Assembly: GCA_017601245.1 (NCBI GenBank)
Contig: JAFNJB010000055.1
Span: 1 to 39,845, forward strand
Direction of reading: 5' to 3'
Length of the DNA stretch: 39,845 nucleotides
Source of the DNA: Candidatus Brockarchaeota archaeon
GTDB lineage: Archaea > Thermoproteota > EX4484-205 > JAAOZP01
The number at the start of each line of letters is the position of its first letter. The stretch's first letter is position 1. A program made the position numbers and the translations under genes. Under the pieces are notes generated by a model that was not told the origin of the DNA, ran no database searches, and was given only the letters and a program-made list of their open reading frames with translations. Shown here piece after piece: positions 1-9,035 of the stretch.

Positions 1-1703
1 AAGACTATTATGAATGGTATCCAATGGGTCTTGGCTTCAGCAACCCTCTTAGACACTGTCAGATCCCTATCGTCTATGCCAACCCTAGCCCCTTCTTTCT
101 CAAGCCTCTCCGCAACCCTTACGCAAGCCTCAATGTGCCTCTGGATGTCAACGGGTATTATCCTAACCTGCTCAGGAGACAGCCATACTGGTAACATCGG
201 GGGCTTGCCTTGAGAGATTCTCCCGGCAGCGTTTTCAAGCATTGCTGCAATCGCCCTCTCAACGCTTCCGAAAGAAGAGGCGTGTATTATTATCGGAACG
301 GGCTTCCTAGTACCGTCGCTATCGTAATAGCATATGTTGAACCTCTCACCGTTCTTAACGTCCCATTGGACTGTTGATATCTGAAGGTTCTCACCGTTTG
401 GGAATATTGCTTGAAACTCGTTTTTGAAAGCGTAGTAGTGTGTCATTTCCCTCATCAATTTAAAGAAGGCTGGGACCTTCAAAGTTTTAACGATCTCCTT
501 GAAAAGATCCTTATACTTCTCGTAGTATTCCTCTACGACTTCGAAGCCGAGGACCCAATTCCCACCTGCTATAACGCTATCCATAAGCCTGCCGAACATT
601 AGGCTTAGATTGTAATACTCCTCATAAGCCTGCTCCTCATTCATGCAGAAAGCATGCATGTCGGTCATCCAGAAATTCCTGACTCTCATAAGCCCGGTTA
701 ACTCGCCCTTCTGCTCCTTCCTGAAGCATACGGCTTCCTCGTATACTTTAAAGGGCATGTTCCTGTATGTGAACAGTGTCTTCTGGACAAATGGGAAGGC
801 TCCCGGGTCGCTTGCAAACCTCAATACGAGATTGTCCTCAACCCTGTAATCCCTCTCGTGAAACTCGCCTTGGAGCTGCCTTATGGCTTCTACATCAGTC
901 CTGTAGAGGAGGGGGTTCTGTATCTTCATAGCCCCCCAGGGTAATGCGATTTTTTTGAAAGCATAGTCCATTATAAGGTCTTTTATAAGCATGCCGTTGG
1001 GGTACCACTTCATATTCCCAGCATCGCTCTCAGGACAGTAATCAACTAGCTCCAGCTTCCTCATGTTTAAAATATGGCTCGGCTCCTCCCCTTTCCCAGA
1101 TTTTTCTTCGAGCTCATTGCCTATGAAGGTCTTTAAAAGGCCAATCCTAACCCCCGGCTTGGAGAATACTTCACAACTCCTCCAATTGGCTTTATCAACC
1201 TCGTATTCAAAACCTTCCTCGTCCATGATTATAAACCTGTGGAATTTCTCCTTCTTCTCAATAGGCTTTTCAACAAGCCCGGGCTTAATGCTCCTCGAGA
1301 GCTCAGAGAGCGCATGGCCGAAATTCACAAGGGTGAAGCTCTTATACCAGCCGAAGGCAGCCCTATGCGCTTCAACACCGTTCTGTAGGAGAGCAGCATG
1401 TAGTCTCTTAAGAATGTTTACTGCATCAGTAGCCCCTGCTAACTCGCTTGAAAGATGGGCGTAGGGGTAAAGCAAGATACGCTTAGCCTTTACGCTCTTA
1501 AAGACTTCAATTATTTCCCTGCTAGCCTGCTCTACAATGCCTTCAGGATTCTTCGCATCATCTTTCTCTACGCTTGTGAACACGACTAGAACGTTCTCAA
1601 ACCTGCCTGCTCTATTTGATTCATCAAGCTCTTCAGCGTTTTCAACAGCCTTCTCCCTAACGTTATATTCGAATCTCTCACAATGGATGAGTAGTATTCT
1701 CAA
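1..1703 (-). CDS. thrS: Threonyl-tRNA synthetase, archaeal type with N-terminal DTD-like editing domain (3' end runs off the window)
   Basis: Minus-strand reading gives LRILLIHCERFEYNVREKAVENAEELDES at the N-terminus, ...EEAVCFRKEQKGELTGLMRVRNFWMTDMHAFC (class II motif 2) and ...EKEGARVGIDDRDLTVSKRVAEAKTHWIPFIIV at the window edge. TTG start at 1703 is preceded by GGAGG. Not in the ORF track because it has no stop inside the window. Confidence 0.93.
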   Translation of the reverse strand, partial: MRILLIHCERFEYNVREKAVENAEELDESNRAGRFENVLVVFTSVEKDDAKNPEGIVEQASREIIEVFKSVKAKRILLYPYAHLSSELAGATDAVNILKRLHAALLQNGVEAHRAAFGWYKSFTLVNFGHALSELSRSIKPGLVEKPIEKKEKFHRFIIMDEEGFEYEVDKANWRSCEVFSKPGVRIGLLKTFIGNELEEKSGKGEEPSHILNMRKLELVDYCPESDAGNMKWYPNGMLIKDLIMDYAFKKIALPWGAMKIQNPLLYRTDVEAIRQLQGEFHERDYRVEDNLVLRFASDPGAFPFVQKTLFTYRNMPFKVYEEAVCFRKEQKGELTGLMRVRNFWMTDMHAFCMNEEQAYEEYYNLSLMFGRLMDSVIAGGNWVLGFEVVEEYYEKYKDLFKEIVKTLKVPAFFKLMREMTHYYAFKNEFQAIFPNGENLQISTVQWDVKNGERFNICYYDSDGTRKPVPIIIHASSFGSVERAIAAMLENAAGRISQGKPPMLPVWLSPEQVRIIPVDIQRHIEACVRVAERLEKEGARVGIDDRDLTVSKRVAEAKTHWIPFIIV

Positions 1704-1786
1704 GCCTCCTAATTCCTGCCTTGTTTCATCTATAAAAACATTAGCGTAATACTCCAGGATTTAGGGTTTACAAATGGTAGTAGGGG

Positions 1787-1999
1787 CTACCAGGGTTTCC
1801 ACCTCATCCTCTCAATCTTATCCATACTCCTCCTGGCTTTCTTAAACTCCCTATAATGATCTTCACACAGGTATACTCTCCTACTCTCCTTCTTCAATTT
1901 AAGACCTGCTTCACTAGCTTTTTTAAAAGCGAGCGACCTGACTGCTTTATTCAGACAACCTTCCACGCTACAGTCGATGCCCTTGTCAACCTTTCCCAA
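1787..1999 (-). CDS. Small basic protein with possible Zn-binding CSVEGC...LCEDHY motif
   Basis: 70 aa ORF with C-x4-C and C-x2-H spacing and a lysine/arginine-rich C-terminus; colinear with neighbouring minus-strand genes. Confidence 0.6.
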   Translation of the reverse strand: MGKVDKGIDCSVEGCLNKAVRSLAFKKASEAGLKLKKESRRVYLCEDHYREFKKARRSMDKIERMRWKPW

Positions 2000-2039
2000 G
2001 GCGCCTCAAATTCTAATCAGCGAATTATAAAAATTTAGC

Positions 2040-2645
2040 TTAGAGAAGCGATTGACCGGGCTTCTTCGCAGCCCAGAACCTCCAGGTTGCGTAAAGCCTC
2101 TGCAAAACCGTTATCTGGCCGAATACTATGAGGAGTATCATCGAGAACATTATGGACCAATTGAAAAACGGGTTTAAAAAAGTCGCAATAGATATTATGA
2201 GTATCTTCTCTACTCTTTCCAAGACCCCTACTGAAGCATCCTCCATCTCCCCGACGCTTTCAGCCCTGGCCCTGACATAGCTTGAAGCTATTACACTAAA
2301 CATGGCGACGTAGGCAAGAGGCCATTCGATATATCCTCCCAGTGCTGGACCCAGGACGTAGAAGAACTCGGTATACCTGTCTACTAAAGCATCTAGCGTC
2401 CCGCCGAATCCACTCACCCTCTTGGTGATTCTTGCTACGACGCCGTCGAGGACGTCGAATAAACCTGAGAAAAGTATTGCCACACCGGCTAGGAAGAGAT
2501 GCCTATAGGAATAGAATAGAGCAGCTGTAACCGCGGAAAGTAGGCCGAGTATTGTTAAGCCAGTGGGGGTTATTACGGGGGCGAGTATTACGCCCAGTTT
2601 AGAGAATATTCTCTCGCTTTTCCTCCTAAGACTCCCCAGAACCAC
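2040..2645 (-). CDS. CDP-alcohol phosphatidyltransferase family membrane protein (archaetidylinositol-phosphate synthase-like)
   Basis: Motif DVLDGVVARITKRVSGFGGTLDALVDR matches the CDP-OH-P signature D(x2)DGxxAR(x8)G(x3)D(x3)D; multiple hydrophobic segments. Confidence 0.88.
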   Translation of the reverse strand: MVLGSLRRKSERIFSKLGVILAPVITPTGLTILGLLSAVTAALFYSYRHLFLAGVAILFSGLFDVLDGVVARITKRVSGFGGTLDALVDRYTEFFYVLGPALGGYIEWPLAYVAMFSVIASSYVRARAESVGEMEDASVGVLERVEKILIISIATFLNPFFNWSIMFSMILLIVFGQITVLQRLYATWRFWAAKKPGQSLL

Positions 2646-2982
2646 TCTTACCCGCCCCCTCTAGGGTCTGGAGGATACTCCTAATGTATTCTATGCCCTT
2701 CTCAAGAGTATCCCTTCCCTTATCTGTCTGACGATAATAGACCTTCCTGACGTTTATCCTACCGCCTCCACCCTCAGGCTCAACAACCCTTTCAACAAGC
2801 CCCTCTCTCTCCATCTTGTAGAGCACTACGTAAGCGGTTATCGTAGCTATTGGGATTTTAAAATCGCTCCTAAGCCTCCCAGCTATCTCATAGCCGTACA
2901 TGGGTTTTTCCCTCAGCATCGTAAGTATGTAGAGCCAGAGGTTTTCCTTCGTAAGCTTTTCAACAAGCCTCTCGTAAGCCAT
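2626..2982 (-). CDS. PadR-family winged-helix transcriptional regulator
   Basis: LWLYILTMLREKPMYGYEIAGRLRSDF...YVVLYKMEREGLVE...RKVYYRQTDKGRDTLE is the PadR pattern. Overlaps the CDP-alcohol transferase ORF. Confidence 0.8.
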   Translation of the reverse strand: MAYERLVEKLTKENLWLYILTMLREKPMYGYEIAGRLRSDFKIPIATITAYVVLYKMEREGLVERVVEPEGGGGRINVRKVYYRQTDKGRDTLEKGIEYIRSILQTLEGAGKSGSGES

Positions 2983-3260
2983 TACTCAACCACCTTCCTC
3001 TCCTCCCTAGACCTTACTCTTACAATGCCTGCGTGAACGGCGCAGGAGACGCAGTAGTACTTGGTGACGCTGACTCTAGGTATGAAGGTTCCCGATTTCC
3101 TAAGCTCCTTGGCCAATGTAGGGTCAACGTAGGATACTCTCCTAGTGGCTTTTATAGCCTTATCCACCGGGACTCTGCTTCCACAGTTTGTGCAACTAAC
3201 GTACTCAGCCCTCCCCTTCCCTCCTTTAGCCCTCCCCCTGGACTTTCTTTTCTTAGCCAT
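2982..3260 (-). CDS. rps26e: 30S ribosomal protein S26e
   Basis: GRAEYVSCTNCGSRVPVDKAIK...YYCVSCAVHAGIVRVRSREERK is the S26e pattern with a zinc-binding CxxC pair. Confidence 0.92.
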   Translation of the reverse strand: MAKKRKSRGRAKGGKGRAEYVSCTNCGSRVPVDKAIKATRRVSYVDPTLAKELRKSGTFIPRVSVTKYYCVSCAVHAGIVRVRSREERKVVE

Positions 3261-3348
3261 TCCTCTTTTTTTACAATCATAAGCCTAATATTTAGCTTTT
3301 TTTCAAGCCATAATGTTTTTAAAAAGAAAACACGTTTCAGCCCGCAGG

Positions 3349-4797
3349 TTGAGCGTTAAGCATGACTTGGGCCTAACCGTCGGGAAGAACGAAGATTTTT
3401 CGGAATGGTATAGCCAGTTAGTTACAAAATCCGGTTTAGCAGACTATGCTCCAGTACACGGCTGTATAGTATTCAGAGAACTCGCATACGCCATATGGGA
3501 GAAGGTTATGAGCATACTGGATGCCGAGTTTAAGAAGATAGGTGTTAAAAACGTTTACTTCCCGCTCCTAATACCTGAGAGACTATTGAAGAAGGAGGCA
3601 GAGCATTTCAAAGGTTTTACGCCAGAAGTTGCCTGGGTTACTCACGGGGGCGATGAGCCCCTGTCGGAGAGGCTGGCGATAAGGCCTACTTCAGAGACCA
3701 TAATGTACGAGATGTATGCTAAGTGGATAAGGAGCTGGAGAGACTTGCCTTTAAAGCTCAACCAATGGTGTAACATAGTAAGGTGGGAGATAAAATCTAC
3801 AAAACCCTTCTTGAGGAATACTGAATTCCTCTGGCAGGAAGGTCACACTGCCCATGCTACGAGAGATGAGGCTTTACAGCAGGCTCTTGAAATACTGAAG
3901 ATATATAAGAGGTTTATCGAGGAATATCTGGCAATACCCGTCTTAGATGGCTCTAAAACAGAATGGGAGAAATTCGCGGGGGCTGAGGCAACGTTCACGC
4001 TCGAAGCATTGATGCCGGATGGAAGGGCTCTTCAGGCAGGGACTTCCCACTTTCTGGGTCAAAACTTCTCGAAGGCGTTTGAAATAACCTTCCTAGATAG
4101 AGATGGTTCTACTAACTATGTTTGGCAGACTTCTTGGGGGGTTTCAACCAGGTTAATAGGGGCAATGGTAATGGTTCACGGTGATGATAAGGGTCTTGTA
4201 ATACCTCCGAAAATAGCTCCTTTGCAAACCGTAATAATACCAATATTTTACAGCGAGGAGGAGAAGGCAAGAGTATTCTCGAAGTGCAAGGAGGTTGAAG
4301 ATAGGCTTTTGAAAAAAGGTGTTTCAGCTCAGGCGGATTTGAGAGAAGACTATACTCCCGGGTGGAAATACAACGATTGGGAGCTTAAGGGGGTTCCGGT
4401 TAGGATAGAAATTGGCCCTAGAGATATTAACGAAGGTATGCTAACGCTTTTCAGGAGAGACAAGTCTGAGAGGGTTAGGATAAGAGATTCCGAATTGGAA
4501 GATAAGATCGTTTTGTTTTTAGAAGATATTCAGAGAAGTCTCTACGAGAAGGCTAAGAACATGATGATTGAGAAGACCGGTAGGGCAAAGACGATGAGCG
4601 AGCTTTCTGATTTGATTTCCAGAGGAATGATGGTTGAAGCATGCTGGTGCGGTTCGAGGGAGTGCGATGAGGCTGTTAAAGAGGAAACAGGTGCTTCCAT
4701 AAGGCTAATCCCATTCGAAGAGAAACCTGTCTTCTCAAATTGTGTGAAGTGTGGGAAACCGGCTTCGAAAGTAGTGTACTTTGCGAGAGCATACTGA
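3349..4797 (+). CDS. proS: Prolyl-tRNA synthetase, archaeal/eukaryotic type
   Basis: ORF 3313-4797; likely start TTG 3349 (MSVKHDLGLTVGKNEDFSEWYSQLV...). Class II motifs RPTSETIMYEMYAKWIRSWRDLPLKLNQWCNIVRWE and the C-terminal Cys-rich zinc domain are present. Confidence 0.94.
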   Translation: MSVKHDLGLTVGKNEDFSEWYSQLVTKSGLADYAPVHGCIVFRELAYAIWEKVMSILDAEFKKIGVKNVYFPLLIPERLLKKEAEHFKGFTPEVAWVTHGGDEPLSERLAIRPTSETIMYEMYAKWIRSWRDLPLKLNQWCNIVRWEIKSTKPFLRNTEFLWQEGHTAHATRDEALQQALEILKIYKRFIEEYLAIPVLDGSKTEWEKFAGAEATFTLEALMPDGRALQAGTSHFLGQNFSKAFEITFLDRDGSTNYVWQTSWGVSTRLIGAMVMVHGDDKGLVIPPKIAPLQTVIIPIFYSEEEKARVFSKCKEVEDRLLKKGVSAQADLREDYTPGWKYNDWELKGVPVRIEIGPRDINEGMLTLFRRDKSERVRIRDSELEDKIVLFLEDIQRSLYEKAKNMMIEKTGRAKTMSELSDLISRGMMVEACWCGSRECDEAVKEETGASIRLIPFEEKPVFSNCVKCGKPASKVVYFARAY

Positions 4798-4805
4798 TTT
4801 TAAAA

Positions 4806-5468
4806 ATGGTTTTTTTAGCCGGCATAGATGAGGCTGGGAGGGGTTGTGTAATAGGCCCCTTAGTCGTTGCGATGGCGGGCTTTGAGGATAAGATGGTCCC
4901 CTCCCTTATTGAAGCGGGCGTTAAGGATTCTAAAATGCTCAGCCCAGGGAAAAGACTGGCCCTCGCATCGAACATTAGGAAAATATCTAATGTGGTTGAA
5001 GTCAGGAGGATTAGTGCTAATCGTATAGATAAGCTCAGGAAGGACGGGGTGAGTCTAAACGAGATAGAGGCGATGTTGATTGGAAGCATACTCAGTAAAC
5101 ACTGCCACGGCACTTTCTATGTTGATTCTGTTGACAGGAATTGTAACAGGTTTAAGAGTATAATACTGGAGTACGCACCCGGCTTCAAAGGAGAGCTTAT
5201 AGTTAGAAATCACCTGGATGAGTCAAACCCGCTTGTGAGCGCTGCCAGCATCATAGCTAAAGTAGAAAGAGATAGGGCTGTTGAGAGAATTCTTAGGAAA
5301 GCCGAGTTGCCAAAGTGTTCAGGATACCCCGGAGACTTTAGAACAATAAGAGTTGTAGAGCAACTTCTAAACTCTGAATGTGGAAAGGGTTTTATAAGAA
5401 TGAGTTGGAATACGGTTCATAGGATTAGCAGAAGGCTTAATCAAGAGAAGCTAAGCAAGTTTATCTAA
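4806..5468 (+). CDS. rnhB: Ribonuclease HII
   Basis: MVFLAGIDEAGRGCVIGPLVVAMAGF...VKDSKMLSPGKR is the RNase HII active-site pattern. ATG at 4806, inside the longer ORF 4740-5468. Confidence 0.93.
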   Translation: MVFLAGIDEAGRGCVIGPLVVAMAGFEDKMVPSLIEAGVKDSKMLSPGKRLALASNIRKISNVVEVRRISANRIDKLRKDGVSLNEIEAMLIGSILSKHCHGTFYVDSVDRNCNRFKSIILEYAPGFKGELIVRNHLDESNPLVSAASIIAKVERDRAVERILRKAELPKCSGYPGDFRTIRVVEQLLNSECGKGFIRMSWNTVHRISRRLNQEKLSKFI

Positions 5469-6148
5469 AGCTTCCTAGAAACTATCAATTCATGCATCAT
5501 GGCGTATGGTTCGATGTCAACAGTCTCTTCAATCTTATACCTTCCAGTCTCTTCAATCTTTGCCTCTTCCTTCTCAAATATTTCGCTGGCCTTCCTAGTT
5601 GAATCGACACTACTAGCTTTTAGAGCAATTACGAGAAACCCGTTCTTTCTTAGGAAAGCATCCGCGTTCATTACTGCTATGTCAACCTCATCCGGTTGTG
5701 CTACATCGCAGTATACTGTCTCAACCTCCTGCAATAGCCAGCTGTATTCGAACACGTTCCTAGCGTCGGCTAGAATGGGTACTACATTCCTCCTCTTACC
5801 CGAGACCTTCTCAATAAAGTCTCTGAAGGGCCTGTGTGCAACCTCAACAGCATAGACAATGCCACTCGGCCCAACTATATCTGAAACATGGCTAACAGTT
5901 GTTCCAGATGCAGCCCCCAGGTAGAGTATTCTCCAACCTGGCTTTATGAAGAAGTTTTTTAAACCTTTAATGATGGCGGCGGCTATCTTACTCCTATAGG
6001 GGTTCCAAACTCTGTATTCGTTGCCCCCGACCTTAATAACTTTCTCACCGTATACTAGAGTTCCAGGTGCGATGCTTAAAGTAGCTATGTGGTTACCCTC
6101 CTCATCCTCGACTTCGTAGACCCCCTGGAAAACCTCTCTCAGCTTCAA
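5465..6148 (-). CDS. flpA: Fibrillarin-like rRNA/tRNA 2'-O-methyltransferase
   Basis: YRVWNPYRSKIAAAIIKGL...ILYLGAASGTTVSHVSDIVGPSGIVYAVE is the fibrillarin SAM-binding pattern; adjacent to nop5. Confidence 0.95.
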   Translation of the reverse strand: MKLREVFQGVYEVEDEEGNHIATLSIAPGTLVYGEKVIKVGGNEYRVWNPYRSKIAAAIIKGLKNFFIKPGWRILYLGAASGTTVSHVSDIVGPSGIVYAVEVAHRPFRDFIEKVSGKRRNVVPILADARNVFEYSWLLQEVETVYCDVAQPDEVDIAVMNADAFLRKNGFLVIALKASSVDSTRKASEIFEKEEAKIEETGRYKIEETVDIEPYAMMHELIVSRKL

Positions 6149-7149
6149 CCCGCCCCACTCCTTAAGGCTTTAACCTTATCCTCAAGCTCTTTCTTAATCT
6201 CTTCTCCGATGAACCTTCCGGAAAAGTGGTCGACCCTGGCTGCGACAGCTATCTTGCTTGCGAGTAGTCTTGCAATCTTACCCCTTATCTTCCTTGGCGA
6301 TCCGTGGACCCATGGGTGTTGGAATATTATGCCGTGCTTAGGAGGCTTCCCCTTCTTCCTCAACGCTCTGAAAAGAGCCTTCTCAGCCCCCAGTATCTGG
6401 ATCGTTGAGGCAGGTAGGCTTGCAAGCCTGGCTAGTGAACCGACTTTGGAAATCAGCCTCGCCCCTAAAATGGGCCCTATTACTGCTGCGACGTTCGGAG
6501 CAGTCTCTTCCATAAGGTCTCCTATCTGCTTCTCCACCGCGCTTCTACACTCCCTGCTCTTCAAGTAGAGCTCCGCCATTTTCCTAACATAATCTGGCTC
6601 GGAGCTCTGAGAATATATGAGTTCGATAACTTTTTCAAAATCCTTTTTCTCTTCTAGAAGACTTGGAGCCCGTTCCTTGACCCATACTAGTATCCTATCT
6701 TGAATCACATTCATGATCTTAACGAGCTCATCATAGCTTTGCAACGCCATAACTATATCCAGATCCTTACGTTTAGCCAGTTCGCTTATCCTGTCTTGCG
6801 TAATCCTTTCAGCAACCGTCAAAGTGAAATTCCTATACTCATCCATGTTTAAACCTAGGATTTTAAGGGTGGTTTCAAAATCTGACCTGAGCTTGACAGC
6901 CTTATCCAACGGTTCTCGAACAATAGGTTTCAAACCTATTGATGAGAGAGTCTTAACGGCACTTCTTCTCTCGACGAGTATGCTCTTTCCCTTCCACTTC
7001 CTCAGGAAAGAAGCAACACCGCGAACTATCTCGCCACTATAGTAGCTTATTGCTTCTTCAACATCACTAAAGACGTAGGGAATGGCTTCCTCGCCCTTAA
7101 AGACTATCAACCCAGCCGGTGTCTCTACGAGGCTTAAATGCTCTTCCAA
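6145..7149 (-). CDS. nop5: Nop5/Nop56-like C/D RNP protein
   Basis: NOP domain GDLMEETAPNVAAVIGPILGARLISKVGSLARLASLPASTIQILGAEKALFRALRKKGKPPKHGIIFQHPWV; overlaps flpA. Confidence 0.95.
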   Translation of the reverse strand: MEEHLSLVETPAGLIVFKGEEAIPYVFSDVEEAISYYSGEIVRGVASFLRKWKGKSILVERRSAVKTLSSIGLKPIVREPLDKAVKLRSDFETTLKILGLNMDEYRNFTLTVAERITQDRISELAKRKDLDIVMALQSYDELVKIMNVIQDRILVWVKERAPSLLEEKKDFEKVIELIYSQSSEPDYVRKMAELYLKSRECRSAVEKQIGDLMEETAPNVAAVIGPILGARLISKVGSLARLASLPASTIQILGAEKALFRALRKKGKPPKHGIIFQHPWVHGSPRKIRGKIARLLASKIAVAARVDHFSGRFIGEEIKKELEDKVKALRSGAG

Positions 7150-7203
7150 CCTGCTTCATCGAATGTGAGAAGCCAGTATTAACCTTTCCCCCTGACTCAG
7201 GCT

Positions 7204-7410
7204 TTAAACATGATTCTTCCTGTATGCTTCGTAAGACTCCTTAACCCAGAGAGAATACCCCCTGGGAGGGCTCCTTGGACGTATGACGAGCAAAACCTTC
7301 CTGTAAGCGGGCAGTTTAGGCGTAACAGCGTAGAGAAGCTTGGCCTGAATTATCGTCTCCAGTATTCTCTCCATATCAGTATGAATATTCGCATGGTCTT
7401 CAACCAGCAT
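7204..7410 (-). CDS. Hypothetical protein
   Basis: 68 aa ORF colinear with nop5/flpA; no family recognised. Confidence 0.35.
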   Translation of the reverse strand: MLVEDHANIHTDMERILETIIQAKLLYAVTPKLPAYRKVLLVIRPRSPPRGYSLWVKESYEAYRKNHV

Positions 7411-7512
7411 CTATTATATCAAAAATAGTAATCTTAGGATGATATTTAAGCGTTTAAAATTTTTAGAAACACTGCAGCAAGATGGAATATTGAAATAAAT
7501 AGGTGTCAAAGA

Positions 7513-7602
7513 TATAGTAACTCACGAAACATCGCCCTTTCGGGGAAGGTTCGTAATCTTACCCCTAAATTGGAGACCAGGGGCTCGCCAAGGTATTTAT
7601 GA
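7513..7602 (+). pseudogene. Decayed partial second copy of ribosomal protein S30e
   Basis: gtaactcacg-aaacatcgccctttcggggaaggttcgtaatcttacccctaaattggaga aligns with the rps30e 5' end at 8574 on (gtaacgcatggaaacattaccctcgcagggaaggttcgaagtctcactcctaaattggaga). One 1-nt deletion, no usable start codon, early TGA. The conserved frame reads NIALSGKVRNLTPKLETRGSPRYL*. Confidence 0.75.
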
Positions 7603-7709
7603 TCGAAGGTTTGGAGGTACTCCATCTAGCCTAAAGGTGACCTAAAGATGTAAAGAGAAAAAGGGGTGGAGAGTTAAACAGCATTGACTATTATTGAAAG
7701 AGCAGTGAA

Positions 7710-8228
7710 TTATTCTTTTTCATAGGTGACCCAGCTTATGACTATGTTATAACCATACGTGTCGATTCTGAACTTGCAGTACCTGCCCTCGCTGGTAATG
7801 GCTGCTATGACTGTTCCCTGAGGCATCTGGTTTGAAGCATCATCGTTCCCATTAATTGGATCAGAGGAATAAGAATATTTTTTTAGGTCTGAATATTTCA
7901 CGGAGTTGAAGTCTACTGCCCCGATGACATGGAATTTTGCACCATTCCTAGGCCTTAAATTCCTGATCACTTGAGTCTCCATATTCCATTTGAAATCCGT
8001 TGATGGATCTTCAACACGAGTCTCTTTTCCAAGGTCTAGGTCGCAGCCCCATGTCCCCCTGATTGTAACTTGCCCCTGAGAATATATGCTTGGCTCCACC
8101 TCTTTTGGAACTAGGAAGAAGCCCATCAGACCAATTGTGATTAGACAGCCTATTGCTAAACCAATCCAAATTATCCATCTCCGCCTTGGCGGTGGTGGCG
8201 GAGGCGGTGGGTATTGTTCACAGCTCAT
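7710..8228 (-). CDS. Membrane-anchored extracytoplasmic protein with N-terminal polyproline tract
   Basis: MSCEQYPPPPPPPPRRRWIIWIGLAIGCLITIGLMGFFLV (Pro8, Arg3, one TM segment) followed by a ~130 aa domain of unknown family. Confidence 0.65.
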   Translation of the reverse strand: MSCEQYPPPPPPPPRRRWIIWIGLAIGCLITIGLMGFFLVPKEVEPSIYSQGQVTIRGTWGCDLDLGKETRVEDPSTDFKWNMETQVIRNLRPRNGAKFHVIGAVDFNSVKYSDLKKYSYSSDPINGNDDASNQMPQGTVIAAITSEGRYCKFRIDTYGYNIVISWVTYEKE

Positions 8229-8571
8229 ATTTTTTTTAAAAAAAAGAGTCTTTTTAAACCTTTCTCAACTTAATTATGTTTTTGCTTTTCTATTTCTTAG
8301 TTGCTTTACACTTGATAAGTTTAGTGTTCTCCACCAATAGAATGCATCTATGGGTTTGCTATGTGCCTACGGTGAGAGTCTTATTTTGCTTAGCTACTGC
8401 AAGTTTAATAACATATCTGTTTTTCCTAATGGTGAAGCACTGAATTAGAATGAAGTCTAAGGAGACGGTTAAGACGGAGGATTACTGTGGATATACTGAA
8501 AACGTTTCAATGGCAATATTTAAAAGCGAGTCTACACGTTTCCTTTCAGAGATAGCTGGAGGGGTGAGAAG

Positions 8572-8745
8572 ATGGTAACGCATGGAAACATTACCCTCGC
8601 AGGGAAGGTTCGAAGTCTCACTCCTAAATTGGAGAGGAAGGAGCGCCCCCCTGACATGCCACGTAAGAGAATTAGGAGTATTTATCGTAAGAGGGTTGTT
8701 TTAAACCGTCAGCCAGGTCAGATCTGGAAGCAGATGCGCATATAG
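8572..8745 (+). CDS. rps30e: 30S ribosomal protein S30e
   Basis: Manual translation: MVTHGNITLAGKVRSLTPKLERKERPPDMPRKRIRSIYRKRVVLNRQPGQIWKQMRI*. HGxxxxAGKVRxxTPKxE is the S30e signature. Below the ORF-track length cut-off. TATA-like atatttaaaa lies at about 8517. Confidence 0.88.
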   Translation: MVTHGNITLAGKVRSLTPKLERKERPPDMPRKRIRSIYRKRVVLNRQPGQIWKQMRI

Positions 8746-9035
8746 GAATCTGCCGATTTGTTTTTGGACATAGGAAACCTTCTTATCACATATCCATATT
8801 GAAAATCTAAACTATTCGCTTTTATCTTTTTGAAAAATGCAGAGCATTCAATAGGAAAATTTTTGCTCTAGCTGACAGGATTAGGCCCTGTCCAAACCTC
8901 TTCTGGAAGAAGAAATAAGGTTGTAACGCCCCTCCTAGGATCCTCATATAAAAGGCCTCTGAATCCGGGAGCAACTTCCAGTAATTAGACAGGTTTGAAT
9001 ACGTTTTAATAAAGCCTTAGTATCATTAATCTGAT

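Noticed and set aside
10-1749. Plus-strand ORFs over the first 1.75 kb
   Set aside because: They lie antisense to a clear thrS reading frame on the minus strand.
8086-8340. Glycine-rich plus-strand ORF (GGGGGGGG)
   Set aside because: Antisense of the polyproline tract of the 7710-8228 membrane protein; no support for translation.
8450-8574. Short ORF MKSKETVKTEDYCGYTENV... ending at the rps30e start
   Set aside because: The rps30e TATA-like box falls inside it, so most of it would be upstream of the transcript.
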